Below, piece after piece: positions 25,184 through 33,946 of a stretch of DNA of 64,000 nucleotides. Every line of letters begins with the position of its first letter. Position 1 is the stretch's first letter. The DNA lies in assembly GCA_035573675.1 (NCBI GenBank), contig DATMAB010000012.1, positions 62,001-126,000 of the forward strand, given 5' to 3'. The translations under genes and the position numbers were made by a program. Below the pieces are notes generated by a model. The model was not told the DNA's origin. It searched no databases and saw nothing but the letters and a program-made list of their open reading frames with translations. The DNA is from Terriglobales bacterium. GTDB lineage: Bacteria; Acidobacteriota; Terriglobia; Terriglobales; Acidobacteriaceae.

Positions 25184-26974
25184 CTACAACTTTGGGACGG
25201 GACGGCGCTCCGCAGGGACAGATTGCCCGGCGGACGTGGCCGTCTCCTGTGAAGGAACCGGCACGATTCCCTTTCCTTCTTCTATGACGATTTCCTGATC
25301 GGCGGGCACGTCGCGCAGGGTGTCGGTCGCACCCGAGGGCCAGCGGACGACGATGCGATCGGCTCGGCTGGATTTGCCCAACCCGAAATGCAGCCGGGTA
25401 TCGCTGGAGGAAAGGTAGCTGCTGGACGCGCGAACCTCGTCCGATTGGACGAGCGCGCCGGTAGTGACTTCGATGCGAGCTCCAAAAGCATCACGGTTGC
25501 ACTTGGCGCCTATCGTCCGGAGCCTCAGCCAATGGCCGGAACCTCGAGCCACGTTGCGCAGGAGCGTGGGAGAATCATCCAGGTTGGTGAGCAGGAGGTC
25601 CAGGCGCCCATCGTTGTCGAAATCGGCGACGGCCAGGCCGCGGCTGACGCGCTTGCCCGCGAGCGCGCGTCCGGCACGCTCGCCTATCTCCTCCAGCCGT
25701 CCGTTGCCCAGGTTCCGGAACAGCAAGCTGCGCTGGGCGTAGGTCACACCAAATGAATGCTGGTCCACCTGGGGATTGACGTGGCCGTTGGCCACGAAGG
25801 CATCCTTCCACCCGTCGTTATCGAAGTCCAAGAAACGCACCCCGAAGCCGAGCAAAGGGACGCTGACCGGCCCGAAGCCGGAAGGCCCGGCCATATCGGT
25901 GAAGCTGCCATCGCCGTTGTTGCGGTAGAGGTTGTTGCTGTCGTCCGAAAAATTGGTCTTGGCGAGGTCGGGGCGGCCGTCGTTGTCGTAGTCGCCCAGG
26001 TCGACGCCCATGCCGGCTTGCTCGCGGCCATCCTCGCTGTAGGCCACACCTGCGGTGATGCCCGTTTCCTTCAGGCCGCCCTTGCAGTCGCCGAGATACA
26101 ACAAGCTGGGTGAGGAATCGTTGGCGACGTAGACATCCTGGCAGCCATCGCCGTTGACATCGCCCCAGATGACTCCCAGCCCGTAGTAAGCCTGCGGGTC
26201 GATCTTGAGTTTCTCGGTGACGTCGGTGAAGGTGCCATCGCCGTTGTTGCGGTAGAGGCGGTCGCGCGACCCCGCGAGTCCGCGCGGTCCGCAGGAAACC
26301 GCGATGCCCCGATACTGGCAGAAAGGGCCGCTCCCGAAGGCCGGCAGGCGGTCGAGATCGAGGTCCACGTAGTTGGCGATATAGAGGTCCAGAAAACCGT
26401 CGTGGTCGTAGTCGCCGAAGGCGGCACTGGTTCCCCACCGGCCTTCGTTGCCCACGCCCGCGGCGGCGGTGACATCCGCGAAGGCGGCCTTGCCGGTGTT
26501 GCGGAACAGCCGGCCCCCGGTGAAATAAGTGACATAGAGGTCCGGCCAGCCGTCGTTGTCGAAATCGCCCACGGCGGCGCCATGCCCCCAGCCGGCCGCG
26601 GTGAGCCCCGCGGCATCAGTCACGTCCGTGAAAGTGCCATCCCGGTTGTTGCGATACAGCTTGCTGCCCGGATGCTGGCCGTTGCGCAGTGCCTCCAGGG
26701 TCGAACCGTTGACCAGAAAAATGTCGGTCCAACCGTCGCGGTCATAATCGAAAAGAGCTACGCCCCCGCAGAGCGTCTCCAGGATGTAGAGCTTCTGGGT
26801 GGAGCCGCAGGTGAGATGAAACCGGATTCCCGCTTTCGCGGTCACGTCCTCGAATACCGTCTGCGCGGCGGAAGGACGTGGCTGGGGCTTGCGTGCCACC
26901 TGGGCGCGTGTGGGCGCGCAAAGCACCGGAGCGATGCCGGCGATCAGCATCAGGCGGCCGAGGACTTGCCTCAT
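25184..26974 (-). CDS. Secreted FG-GAP repeat protein with ASPIC/UnbV C-terminus (CRTAC1-like)
   Basis: A 596-residue protein. The signal peptide MRQVLGRLMLIAGIAPVLCA is followed by FEDVTAKAGIRFHLTCGS and a propeller of about seven FG-GAP/VCBS repeats with calcium-type DxDxDG loops (DYDRDGWTD, DFDNDGWPD, DYDHDGFLD, DVNGDGCQD, DYDNDGRPD). The ASPIC/UnbV domain (NRDAFGARIEVTTG ... SSYLSSSDTRLHFGLG) is near the end. Such proteins bind calcium and act outside the cytoplasm; the ligand is unknown. The start at 26974 forms an ATGA overlap with the TPR gene upstream, so a longer open frame reaching 27271 is rejected. Confidence 0.88.
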   Translation of the reverse strand: MRQVLGRLMLIAGIAPVLCAPTRAQVARKPQPRPSAAQTVFEDVTAKAGIRFHLTCGSTQKLYILETLCGGVALFDYDRDGWTDIFLVNGSTLEALRNGQHPGSKLYRNNRDGTFTDVTDAAGLTAAGWGHGAAVGDFDNDGWPDLYVTYFTGGRLFRNTGKAAFADVTAAAGVGNEGRWGTSAAFGDYDHDGFLDLYIANYVDLDLDRLPAFGSGPFCQYRGIAVSCGPRGLAGSRDRLYRNNGDGTFTDVTEKLKIDPQAYYGLGVIWGDVNGDGCQDVYVANDSSPSLLYLGDCKGGLKETGITAGVAYSEDGREQAGMGVDLGDYDNDGRPDLAKTNFSDDSNNLYRNNGDGSFTDMAGPSGFGPVSVPLLGFGVRFLDFDNDGWKDAFVANGHVNPQVDQHSFGVTYAQRSLLFRNLGNGRLEEIGERAGRALAGKRVSRGLAVADFDNDGRLDLLLTNLDDSPTLLRNVARGSGHWLRLRTIGAKCNRDAFGARIEVTTGALVQSDEVRASSSYLSSSDTRLHFGLGKSSRADRIVVRWPSGATDTLRDVPADQEIVIEEGKGIVPVPSQETATSAGQSVPAERRPVPKL

Positions 26975-28011
26975 TCGCGGACCCGTCCCGTGGCCATTCC
27001 CCCGCTCTGCTGTTGCTGCGCCTTCAGGTCCTGAAAGCGGGCGAGGTGTTGCTGCGCCTCCTCTATGCGCCCGGACTTTTCCAGCGCACGGGCCAACTGA
27101 AAGTGCGAACTGGCGTCCTTGGGATCGAGTTCGAGCGCCCGCCGGAGCGCGGCGATCGCTCTTTCCACGTCGCCCAGCAGCAGCCGCGCCTTGCCCAGGT
27201 CGTAGTGCGCGGCCTGGCTCGCAGGATCGAGTGCGACCGCACGTTCCAGATGTTGTGCGGCTTCCTTCCATTCGCCGGATTCGAGCAAAGTGTGGCCCAA
27301 CTGATAGAAGACCTCGGGATTATCCTGACGCTGGGCCAGTTCCTTGCGGTATTCAGCCATGGCTTCCTGGTTCCGGCCCAGGGCGCCGTAGGCGAAGCCG
27401 AGATGATAGTGGCCCAGGGGCAGGCGCGGGTCGAGCGCGAGCGCTCTGCGGAATACGCGGATGGCGTCGAGCGTGCGGTTGGAATTGAGGTACGCGCGTC
27501 CCAGCAGGACGTGATCAATGGCCGAGCGCGGGCTCAGCGTGATGACTCTTTCAAGATGGTCGGCCGCGGGCGCGTACTGCCGTTCGGCGAGATAGACGAG
27601 CGCCAGATCATGATGGATGTCTGCGCTGCGCGGCGCGAGCAGCGCCGCCTCGGTCAACTGCTCAAGAGCCGGCTGATTGCGGCCGGTCTGGAAATACGCC
27701 AGGCCCAGCAGATGACGAAAGCCCGGGTCCCGGGGCCAGCGCCCCACCGCGTCGGCTCCCAGCACTGCCGCCCGGTCGGGACGCCTGCCCTGCAGACACG
27801 CCAGCAGCAGAGAGCGCGCGATCCCTGGGTCGGCGGGCGACAGGCGATACGCTTCCTCGAGCCTGGCCATCGCCGTGCCGGGGTCGCCGGCGTCGAGTGC
27901 GCGCCGGCCCTCGGCGGCCAGCGCGCCCGCATTCTGTGCTGCCGAGAGCGGAGAAGCCGGGGGCAGCGTCAGAATCGCGAGGAAGACTACCCGGCAGGCA
28001 CAGCGAACCAT
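26971..28011 (-). CDS. Secreted TPR-repeat protein
   Basis: A 346-residue protein with a signal peptide (VVFLAILTLPPASPLSAAQ). Tandem TPRs (about eight) fill the rest, for example ALEQLTEAALLAPRSADIHH, AADHLERVITLSPRSAIDHV and AIAALRRALELDPKDASSHF. The short Gln-rich tail is AQQQQSGG. It overlaps the UnbV gene by 4 bases, so the two are a translationally coupled unit. The giant gene at 38131-41736 has TPRs and UnbV fused in one chain, which supports a physical interaction between these two separate products. Confidence 0.85.
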   Translation of the reverse strand: MVRCACRVVFLAILTLPPASPLSAAQNAGALAAEGRRALDAGDPGTAMARLEEAYRLSPADPGIARSLLLACLQGRRPDRAAVLGADAVGRWPRDPGFRHLLGLAYFQTGRNQPALEQLTEAALLAPRSADIHHDLALVYLAERQYAPAADHLERVITLSPRSAIDHVLLGRAYLNSNRTLDAIRVFRRALALDPRLPLGHYHLGFAYGALGRNQEAMAEYRKELAQRQDNPEVFYQLGHTLLESGEWKEAAQHLERAVALDPASQAAHYDLGKARLLLGDVERAIAALRRALELDPKDASSHFQLARALEKSGRIEEAQQHLARFQDLKAQQQQSGGMATGRVRE

Positions 28012-28060
28012 CGCCTAGACCTTACAGGAAGGCGCCCGAGGGAGCAACCGCGGCCGCTCG

Positions 28061-28420
28061 CTACTTGCTGGTTCCCCGCAGATAGGCATCGTCGCCCTGA
28101 AGCCAGTCGGCGCGGGGAGGACTGAAGACGTCAAGGACGATCGTATCCTCCATCGCCTCCGCGGCATGCGGCAGGTGAGGCGGGATGCAGGCTACTTCGC
28201 CGGCCCGCACCACGACCTCGCGTCCGGGAAAGATGAGCTTGAGCGCACCCTCAAGGACGCTGGTGAGCTGCTCGTTGACGTGGCTGTGCTCGGGAATCAC
28301 CACGCCTTTGCGCAGCCGGAAGCGGGCCAGGGTCACGTTCTGGGTGGTGACGAACTGGCGTTCCAGCAACGGGCTCAAGGCTTCCGGCTTGATGTCGCTC
28401 CAGCGAATGTGACGTTCCAT
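28061..28420 (-). CDS. Small cupin-domain protein
   Basis: A 119-residue single-domain cupin: HIRWSDIKPEALSPLLERQF, cupin motif 1 around GVVIPEHSHVNEQLTSVLEG (H, H, E ligands) and motif 2 around VACIPPHLPHAAEA. Metal binding is likely, but the substrate is not predictable. ATG 28420 is chosen because it begins the typical MERHIRW; GAGGAG is only 3 bases upstream, so ATG 28435 is an alternative. It is divergent from the AhpD-like selenoprotein candidate. Confidence 0.8.
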   Translation of the reverse strand: MERHIRWSDIKPEALSPLLERQFVTTQNVTLARFRLRKGVVIPEHSHVNEQLTSVLEGALKLIFPGREVVVRAGEVACIPPHLPHAAEAMEDTIVLDVFSPPRADWLQGDDAYLRGTSK

Positions 28421-28546
28421 GATCTCCTCACCCATGGGTCGACCTTGGGCATCATTGCAGGCCGTGACAAAAAGGCAAGAGCCATCCGGCAATGGCCGCT
28501 ACACTACACCCCTATCCTAGAACGCTGAGAGGGGGATCACGACAGC

Positions 28547-29116
28547 ATGACCAAGATCAGGGTAGTGGAAGATGCGGAGGCCACCGGCGAGGTTGCGAAG
28601 GTCTATGACGAGTGGCGGAAGAAACGCGGACGGCGAATGGTGCCGGGCATCCTCAAGTGTTTTAGCGCACGTCCCGACTTCCTGCGGCAGGTGATCGAGT
28701 TCTCCGACTGCGTGCACTTCTCCGAGGGGCATCTTACTCGCCGCACCAAGGAGATGATCGCCACCTATGTTTCAGCCATCAACCACTGTCCGTATTGAGT
28801 GGACTCGCACGCCTACTTCCTGCGGGAACAGGGAGCCGATGAGAAGGTGGTGCAGGCGCTGGCGGCAGGAGACTTGGACGCCGCTCCTGTGTCCGACGCC
28901 GAGCGGGCGCTTCTGGAATTCGCCGAACTGGTGAGCGAGGCAGCCTACCGTGTCACGCAGGGTGACGTGGAAAAGCTGCGCCGGCACGGCTGGAGCGAGG
29001 AGCAGATCGCCGAGGGCGTCTACATCATGGCGCTGTTCGCCTTCTTCAACCGTGTGGCCGACGCGTTCGGCGTTGAACCGATGGGCTATTTGAAGCTTGG
29101 CCGAGTGACGCCGTGA
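28547..29116 (+). CDS. AhpD/carboxymuconolactone-decarboxylase-like protein, probable selenoprotein (CPYU)
   Basis: The frame is continuous over 190 codons except for one TGA at 28796-28798. The first part ends SAINHCPY and the second continues VDSHAYFLREQG, which together match the family motif CxxCxxSH exactly, with TGA in place of the second redox cysteine. Family members reduce peroxides through a CxxC pair. TGA at this precise position, with clear family similarity on both sides, argues for selenocysteine (residue 84) rather than decay. A hairpin fitting bacterial SECIS rules lies downstream. GAGAGGGGG is near the ATG. Automatic annotation would split it into 28547-28798 and 28799-29116. 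The alternative is a nonsense mutation or read error of TGC/TGT. Confidence 0.75.
28812..28832 (+). promoter_or_regulatory. Candidate bacterial SECIS hairpin (AhpD-like gene)
   Basis: CCT (28812-28814) and TTCC (28817-28820) pair with GGAA (28825-28828) and AGG (28830-28832), with a small internal loop. The apical loop is TGCG, with G as its second base. The loop begins 22 bases after the TGA, inside the 16-37 base range usual for bacterial SECIS. Confidence 0.5.
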
Positions 29117-29118
29117 GG

Positions 29119-29124
29119 TAAAAT
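29119..29124 (+). promoter_or_regulatory. Candidate -10 box TAAAAT
   Basis: TAAAAT lies 29 bases before the ATG at 29154. No clear -35. Confidence 0.25.
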
Positions 29125-29153
29125 CCAAGGCCAGAGAGAATTCGAAATTCCCC

Positions 29154-29657
29154 ATGGGAACATTGATTATTTCCATCCTGCTGGCGGTTCTGCCGCTCAT
29201 CATGGCCGGTTTCCTGCTGGCGACGGTCGAGAGGGTCACGGTGGACGGTTTGTTCACCAGCCTGATCCTGGTGACCATCTCCGGCATCTTCGGTCTGAAC
29301 GCCTTCCTCGACCTGCGACAGAAGGGCCTGCTGCCCGGTCGGCCGGGCGGGAAGAGAAAAGAAGAGGCCGGCACCACGACCCCGGCGCGTGCCGCGATCG
29401 CTGCTCCCGTGCCCATGGCCGCTGCGGCCGAGGGGACACACACCATCCGCGCCCGAGTGGAGAACGTCCTTTATTTCGAAGCGCCGGTGGGCCAGCCGAA
29501 CAAGTCGCTGGTCACGCTGGTGCGCGACGGCGCCGGCCACGAGCAGATGATCTTCGCAGGCGACGTCCGCAACGCGCTGCCCAAGGGGAAGCGGATGGAA
29601 ATCAAGTTCCGCGCCGCCGGCGAGTACAACACTCTGCTGGAAGCCCGCGACGCATAA
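29154..29657 (+). CDS. Small membrane protein of unknown function with soluble C-domain
   Basis: A 167-residue protein. Two transmembrane helices (ISILLAVLPLIMAGFLLATV and LFTSLILVTISGIFGLNAFL) are joined by a short loop. After them comes a basic, Ala/Pro-rich linker (GKRKEEAGTTTPARAAIAAP) and a beta-rich domain of about 70 residues (HTIRARVENVLYFEAPVGQP ... MEIKFRAAGEYNTLLEARDA). I do not recognise a family. It starts 37 bases after the selenoprotein candidate and may be read from its own promoter. Confidence 0.7.
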   Translation: MGTLIISILLAVLPLIMAGFLLATVERVTVDGLFTSLILVTISGIFGLNAFLDLRQKGLLPGRPGGKRKEEAGTTTPARAAIAAPVPMAAAAEGTHTIRARVENVLYFEAPVGQPNKSLVTLVRDGAGHEQMIFAGDVRNALPKGKRMEIKFRAAGEYNTLLEARDA

Positions 29658-29659
29658 CG

Positions 29660-29833
29660 CTACCCGCACGGCAGTCGCTTGCCTTCCCGGCTTCCGTGAC
29701 CGAAGCCGGACTCGTAGTCGGCGCTCACCTCAGCATCCACGTCTGTCGCTCGTGTCCGGCCCTCGAAGCCATCGCGAAAACCCCGCTTGAAGGCTTTATA
29801 GGACGGGGTGGGAAGCAGCTCCCAGTTGCTCAT
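29660..29833 (-). CDS. 57-aa protein of unknown function
   Basis: The product starts MSNWELLPTPSYKAFKRGFR and contains two similar aromatic-Gly motifs, FKRGFRDGFEGR and YESGFGHGSREG. It ends near the end of the convergent membrane-protein gene (2-base gap). The ATG at 29833 shares one base with the stop of a possible 35-aa ORF upstream, which in turn lies behind msrB. Function unknown. Confidence 0.5.
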   Translation of the reverse strand: MSNWELLPTPSYKAFKRGFRDGFEGRTRATDVDAEVSADYESGFGHGSREGKRLPCG

Positions 29834-29940
29834 CACGCTTCCGTCGGCCGCCGGTACAGCACGTGTTCGCCTGCGCCCAGAATCTCGAGACGCTTCTCCC
29901 GGACGTAGCACATCCGAACCAGTTGCGGCAGGTCGATCAA
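29833..29940 (-). CDS. Possible 35-aa ORF between msrB and the 57-aa gene
   Basis: Starting at TTG 29940 the frame reads LIDLPQLVRMCYVREKRLEI and ends RRPTEA. Its stop overlaps the next start (TGATG). Codon third positions are G/C-rich as in real genes here, but the start codon is weak and no family is known; ATG at 29907-29909 would give 26 residues. Confidence 0.35.
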   Translation of the reverse strand: MIDLPQLVRMCYVREKRLEILGAGEHVLYRRPTEA

Positions 29941-29950
29941 CTCCGTTGGA

Positions 29951-30358
29951 CTATTCCACGTCGCCCTTCTTTTCCAGCTTGAGCGCGGCCGAGTTGATGC
30001 AATAGCGCAGGCCGGTGGGCCTGGGACCGTCGGGAAACACGTGGCCAAGGTGCGCATCGCACCGGCTGCACAGGACTTCCGTACGACGCATGAAGAAACT
30101 GTCGTCCTCTTCCGTTTCCACGGCGTCCTCCGAGGCGGGGCGGAAGAAGCTGGGCCAGCCGGTGCCGGAGTCGAACTTGGCGTCGGAGGTGAACAGTTCC
30201 GCACCGCAGCAGACGCATCGGTACACGCCCTCGTCATGACAGTCGTGATATTCGCCGGTGAACGCGCGCTCCGTCCCCTTCCGCCGCGTGACTTCGAACT
30301 GCTCCGGTGTGAGAACCTGACGCCATTCCGCATCGCTCTTTCTGACTTTCTCACTCAT
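29951..30358 (-). CDS. msrB: Peptide-methionine (R)-S-oxide reductase MsrB
   Basis: This enzyme reduces the R epimer of methionine sulfoxide in proteins using thioredoxin. The 135-residue product has the complete pattern: zinc cysteines C48/C51 (CVCCG) and C97/C100 (CSRC), [18 protein letters not shown] and catalytic C120 in RYCINSAAL. No signal peptide, so it is cytoplasmic. The stereo-partner MsrA is encoded 4 kb away at 34392-34865, with the NHEJ genes between them. Confidence 0.96.
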   Translation of the reverse strand: MSEKVRKSDAEWRQVLTPEQFEVTRRKGTERAFTGEYHDCHDEGVYRCVCCGAELFTSDAKFDSGTGWPSFFRPASEDAVETEEDDSFFMRRTEVLCSRCDAHLGHVFPDGPRPTGLRYCINSAALKLEKKGDVE

Positions 30359-30403
30359 TCGAAGACTCCTCAGGGTTCGTGGTGCAAGGGAAAAAGTTTT
30401 GGC

Positions 30404-32920
30404 TCACTTCTTGTTCATCTGACCTCGCCCTGCAGCGGCGTGCACCAGTTCGGCCAGCTTTTCGAGCGGCTCCTCCAGGCTCTGCGGCTGGGTCAGCACC
30501 GGCCGGAAGATGTCTCCCAGCCGCTGGAAGCGGTCGAGCACGTTGCCCAGGTGGAAACGCCCGGGAGAAAGGCCGGGCGCGACCTCGCGCCAGGCCAGGG
30601 GCGTCGCCACCGGTGCTCCGGGATACGCACGCAGCACGTAGGGCGCAGAGATGGTCTTGCCCTCCCCGTTTTGCAGGTGGTCGAAGTACACCTTACCTTT
30701 CTCTCGACGTGAGACGGCTCGCGGCGTTGTGAACAGGTCGGGCCGTTCGCTGGCCACCAGGCGGGCCAGTACTTCGGCGAACGTCCGTGTCTGCTCGAAG
30801 GTGTAGCCCGGCTCGACCGGCACATAGATATGCATGCCGTCTCCCCCGGTCGTCTTGGGATATCCCTCCAGGCCCACTTGCCCGAGCTTCCGGCGGATGA
30901 GCTGCGCGGCCTCCACAATGCGATCGAATCCGCAGTCGCTGGGATCCAGATCGATCAGGATGAAGTCGGGTTGGTCAATCGAGCCCACGCGGCTCATGGT
31001 GGGGTTCTGGTCGATGCATCCCAGGTTGGCGAGGCACAGAAGGCTGGGCCGGTCTTCGCACAGCACGAAGCGCGTGGGCTCCTGGTCGTCACTGAAACGG
31101 ACGGGCTCGACCCGCATCCACGCGGGGATGCCGGCGGGCGCTTCCTTCTGGAAGAAGTGCTCGCCTTCGATGCCGTCGGGGTACCGTTTGAGCGTGAGCG
31201 GCCGGCCGCTCAAGTGAGGCACCAGCAACTCGGCGACGGCGTCGTAATAGTTGATGAGATCGCGCTTGGAATATCCCTCGCGTGGGAAGAAGACCTTGCT
31301 CAGGTGCGTGAACTTCAGCCGGCGTCCGTCGACCTGCAGGGCTACTTCTTCCGGTCCGCCCGCCGGCAGTAGCACGGGCTTCGCCGCCGCGGCGGGCTCG
31401 ACCAGGGTTCCGGATTCCTCGCGGACGCACTGATCCGGGGGGACATCCGTTCGGATTCCCAGGAACACGGGCGCGCGCAGCCGTCCCTCCGGAGTCCAGG
31501 CAGCGAACTTGACCGTGCACACGACCTCCGGCTTGACCCAGGTGACTCCGTTCAGGGCTTCCGGAGGCTCGCTCAGCGGACTCTTCTTCTGCACCAGCGG
31601 CTCCAGCAGGCGGCCGACGAGCTCCAGGGTCTTGCCGTCGAAGCCGGAGCCGACATTGCCAGCCCAATGAAGCTTGCCCTCATCGAAATAGCCCAGGACC
31701 AGTGAGCCGAATGGCTTCCGCTCCCCCGCGAGCATGCCGCAGATGACAAACTCCTGCTGGCTTTGCACCTTGAGCTTGAGCCAGTCGGGACTGCGGCGGT
31801 GCTGATAAGGGCTGAGGGCGCGCTTGGCGACGATGCCCTCCAGGCCCGTGCCGCGCGCCGCCTGCATCAGTTCGGCTCCGTGGCCCACAAAATGCTCGGA
31901 GTAGCGCACCGGACCGCCTGGCCGCAGGATGCCGGAGAGCACTCGCTTGCGTTCGACGAGCGCTGTACCGCGCAGGTCGACGCCGTCACAGTACAGCAGG
32001 TCAAAAGCGAACAAAATTACCGGCTGTGAGCGGGCAAGCTTGCCGGCCGCACTGGCGCCCGCCATCATGCGCGGCTGCAGCAACGAAAAACTCGGACGGC
32101 CCTGCTCGTCCAATACCACAATCTCGCCATCCACAATGGCCGACTCCGCCTTCACCCAGGGCGCCAGATCGACCAGTTCCGGATACTGAGCGTCCATGGG
32201 ACGGCCGCTGCGCGAAACCAGGCGCACCTTCCCGTCCTGGAGAAAACACAGTACGCGCACGCCGTCCCACTTGACTTCGTAAACCCACTCGGCGCCTTCG
32301 GGCAAGCTCTGGCCGATCATGGCCAGCATGGGGGTGATGCGCTCGGGCATGGCCGCCCGCACCGCGCCCGGGATGCTCGCCAGGTCTTCCGGCGCGCTGG
32401 CCACGCTGCGCAGGTCGTCCTCGGCGTCCCAGCCGGGGCGGGCCGCAAAATCCTTCTTCTTGATGAGCAGCCACTCGTTCTTCTTGCCGCGGCCCTTCAT
32501 CCGCACCAGGGCAAAGTCACCCATCAGCTTCTCGCCGTGCAGTTGGAACTTCAGGTCGCCGCGCTGCCATTGTTCGGCGGGAGGCTTGTCCCCGAGCCAG
32601 GTATAGGTGCCGCGGTCCCACAACAGGACGCCGCCCGCTCCGTAGTTTCCCTCCGGGATGGTGCCCTCGAACTCGCCGTATTCCAGCGGATGGTCCTCCA
32701 CCATCACGGCCAGGCGTTTTTCTTTGGGATCGAGCGTCGGCCCCTTGGGGACCGCCCAGGACTTCAGTGTACCTTCGTATTCCAGCCTGAAGTCGTAATG
32801 CAGCCGTCGCGCCGTATGTCGTTGGACATAAAAGCGGTTGCCCGCTCCCCGACCCTTAGAAGGACGCGGTTCAGGTGTCTGCTCGAAAACCCTTTTCCGC
32901 AGGTATTCATCTAGTGACAT
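30404..32920 (-). CDS. ligD: Multifunctional NHEJ DNA ligase D
   Basis: An 838-residue enzyme for end processing and sealing of double-strand breaks with Ku. Domain order is phosphoesterase (about 25-150: FYVQRHTARRLHYDFRLEYE, GTIPEGNYGAGGV), ATP-dependent ligase (about 190-500, with nucleotidyl Lys K217 in YEVKWDGVR) and polymerase/primase (about 545-830: LSKVFFPREGYSKRDLINYY, ILIDLDPSD with the metal-binding Asp pair). This PE-LIG-POL order differs from the POL-PE-LIG order of the mycobacterial enzyme and is known in other bacteria. It is divergent from ku with a 77-base gap, so a common control region is likely. Confidence 0.96.
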   Translation of the reverse strand: MSLDEYLRKRVFEQTPEPRPSKGRGAGNRFYVQRHTARRLHYDFRLEYEGTLKSWAVPKGPTLDPKEKRLAVMVEDHPLEYGEFEGTIPEGNYGAGGVLLWDRGTYTWLGDKPPAEQWQRGDLKFQLHGEKLMGDFALVRMKGRGKKNEWLLIKKKDFAARPGWDAEDDLRSVASAPEDLASIPGAVRAAMPERITPMLAMIGQSLPEGAEWVYEVKWDGVRVLCFLQDGKVRLVSRSGRPMDAQYPELVDLAPWVKAESAIVDGEIVVLDEQGRPSFSLLQPRMMAGASAAGKLARSQPVILFAFDLLYCDGVDLRGTALVERKRVLSGILRPGGPVRYSEHFVGHGAELMQAARGTGLEGIVAKRALSPYQHRRSPDWLKLKVQSQQEFVICGMLAGERKPFGSLVLGYFDEGKLHWAGNVGSGFDGKTLELVGRLLEPLVQKKSPLSEPPEALNGVTWVKPEVVCTVKFAAWTPEGRLRAPVFLGIRTDVPPDQCVREESGTLVEPAAAAKPVLLPAGGPEEVALQVDGRRLKFTHLSKVFFPREGYSKRDLINYYDAVAELLVPHLSGRPLTLKRYPDGIEGEHFFQKEAPAGIPAWMRVEPVRFSDDQEPTRFVLCEDRPSLLCLANLGCIDQNPTMSRVGSIDQPDFILIDLDPSDCGFDRIVEAAQLIRRKLGQVGLEGYPKTTGGDGMHIYVPVEPGYTFEQTRTFAEVLARLVASERPDLFTTPRAVSRREKGKVYFDHLQNGEGKTISAPYVLRAYPGAPVATPLAWREVAPGLSPGRFHLGNVLDRFQRLGDIFRPVLTQPQSLEEPLEKLAELVHAAAGRGQMNKK

Positions 32921-32997
32921 GGGGTAATCTTGAAGCGCTAGGATGGGTATGATATAGGGTGAACTTCCCCCGAAGACCCCCGGTTCCCTGAGGTTAC

Positions 32998-33846
32998 ATG
33001 GCCAGCACGGTTTGGAAAGGGCATCTTACATTCGGCCTGGTTTCGCTTCCCGTTCGATTGTACAGCGCGGCACGCAGCGAAACGGTCAGCTTCAACCAGC
33101 TTCACAAGGAAGACCACTCGCGGGTGAAGAACGTACTCTATTGCGCGCTGGAGGATAAGCCCATCGCCCGCACCGACGTCGTGAAGGGCTTCGAGTACGA
33201 GAAGGACAAGTACGTCGTGGTGCCCGATGAGGACATCAAGAAGGTCGCGCCCAAGACCGCCAAGACCATGGAGATCCTGGAGTTCGTGAAGTCGTCGGAA
33301 GTCGATCCGTTGTACTACGAGAGCTCCTACTACATGGCCCCGGAAGAGGCCGGCGAGAAGCCGTATGCGCTCCTGTTCGAGGCGCTGCGTCGCACGGGCT
33401 ATGTGGCGCTGGCCAAAGTGGCCATGCACAACCGCGAGCATGTGGTTCTGTTGCGGCCGGGCGAACAAGGCATCCTGATGCACACGCTGTATTACGTCGA
33501 CGAGATCCGCAAGGTGGATGAGTTCCGCACCAACTCCTCCCTCGTCAAAGAGAAGGAGCTGGACCTCGCCATCAACCTCATCGAGTCGCTGGCCGGGCCG
33601 TTCCAGCCGGAGAAGTTCAAGGACGATTATCGCGAGAACCTGAAGGCGCTCATCCGGGCCAAGGTCGAGGGGCACGAGACGGTGGAAGTGGCTGCGCCGG
33701 AGCGGCTGGCTCCGGTCGTGGACATCCTGGAAGCTCTGAAGATGAGCCTGGCGCAGGCCAAGAAGCCGGCGCGCTCCGCTTCCGGTGATGGCGCAGCCGC
33801 GGCGGAAAGCGAACCTGCAGAACGGGCACGCAAGGCGCGCCGGTAG
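32998..33846 (+). CDS. ku: DNA end-binding protein Ku
   Basis: A 282-residue homodimeric Ku: MASTVWKGHLTFGLVSLPVR, SFNQLHKEDHSRVKNVLYCA, GFEYEKDKYVVVPDEDIKKV, DPLYYESSYYMAPEE and a Lys/Ala/Arg-rich tail (AERARKARR) as in the extended C-termini of bacterial Ku. It binds DNA ends and recruits LigD, encoded divergently. A possible promoter in the 77-base gap (TATGATATAG around 32950-32960) cannot be assigned with confidence. The next plus-strand gene is a zinc-ribbon protein 100 bases downstream. Confidence 0.96.
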   Translation: MASTVWKGHLTFGLVSLPVRLYSAARSETVSFNQLHKEDHSRVKNVLYCALEDKPIARTDVVKGFEYEKDKYVVVPDEDIKKVAPKTAKTMEILEFVKSSEVDPLYYESSYYMAPEEAGEKPYALLFEALRRTGYVALAKVAMHNREHVVLLRPGEQGILMHTLYYVDEIRKVDEFRTNSSLVKEKELDLAINLIESLAGPFQPEKFKDDYRENLKALIRAKVEGHETVEVAAPERLAPVVDILEALKMSLAQAKKPARSASGDGAAAAESEPAERARKARR

Positions 33847-33946
33847 AATCGAAGTAACAAGGCGCTCGCCGGAGTGGTCGCGTTCCGGCGCGCAGCGAAT
33901 CCTCCCCGTAGGCCGTACACCGTCGTTCGACGGAAGGAGGCCGCCG

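Noticed and set aside
26974-27271. N-terminal extension of the UnbV gene
   Set aside because: It runs through the coupled TPR gene in another frame, has no conserved sequence, and the signal peptide begins at 26974.
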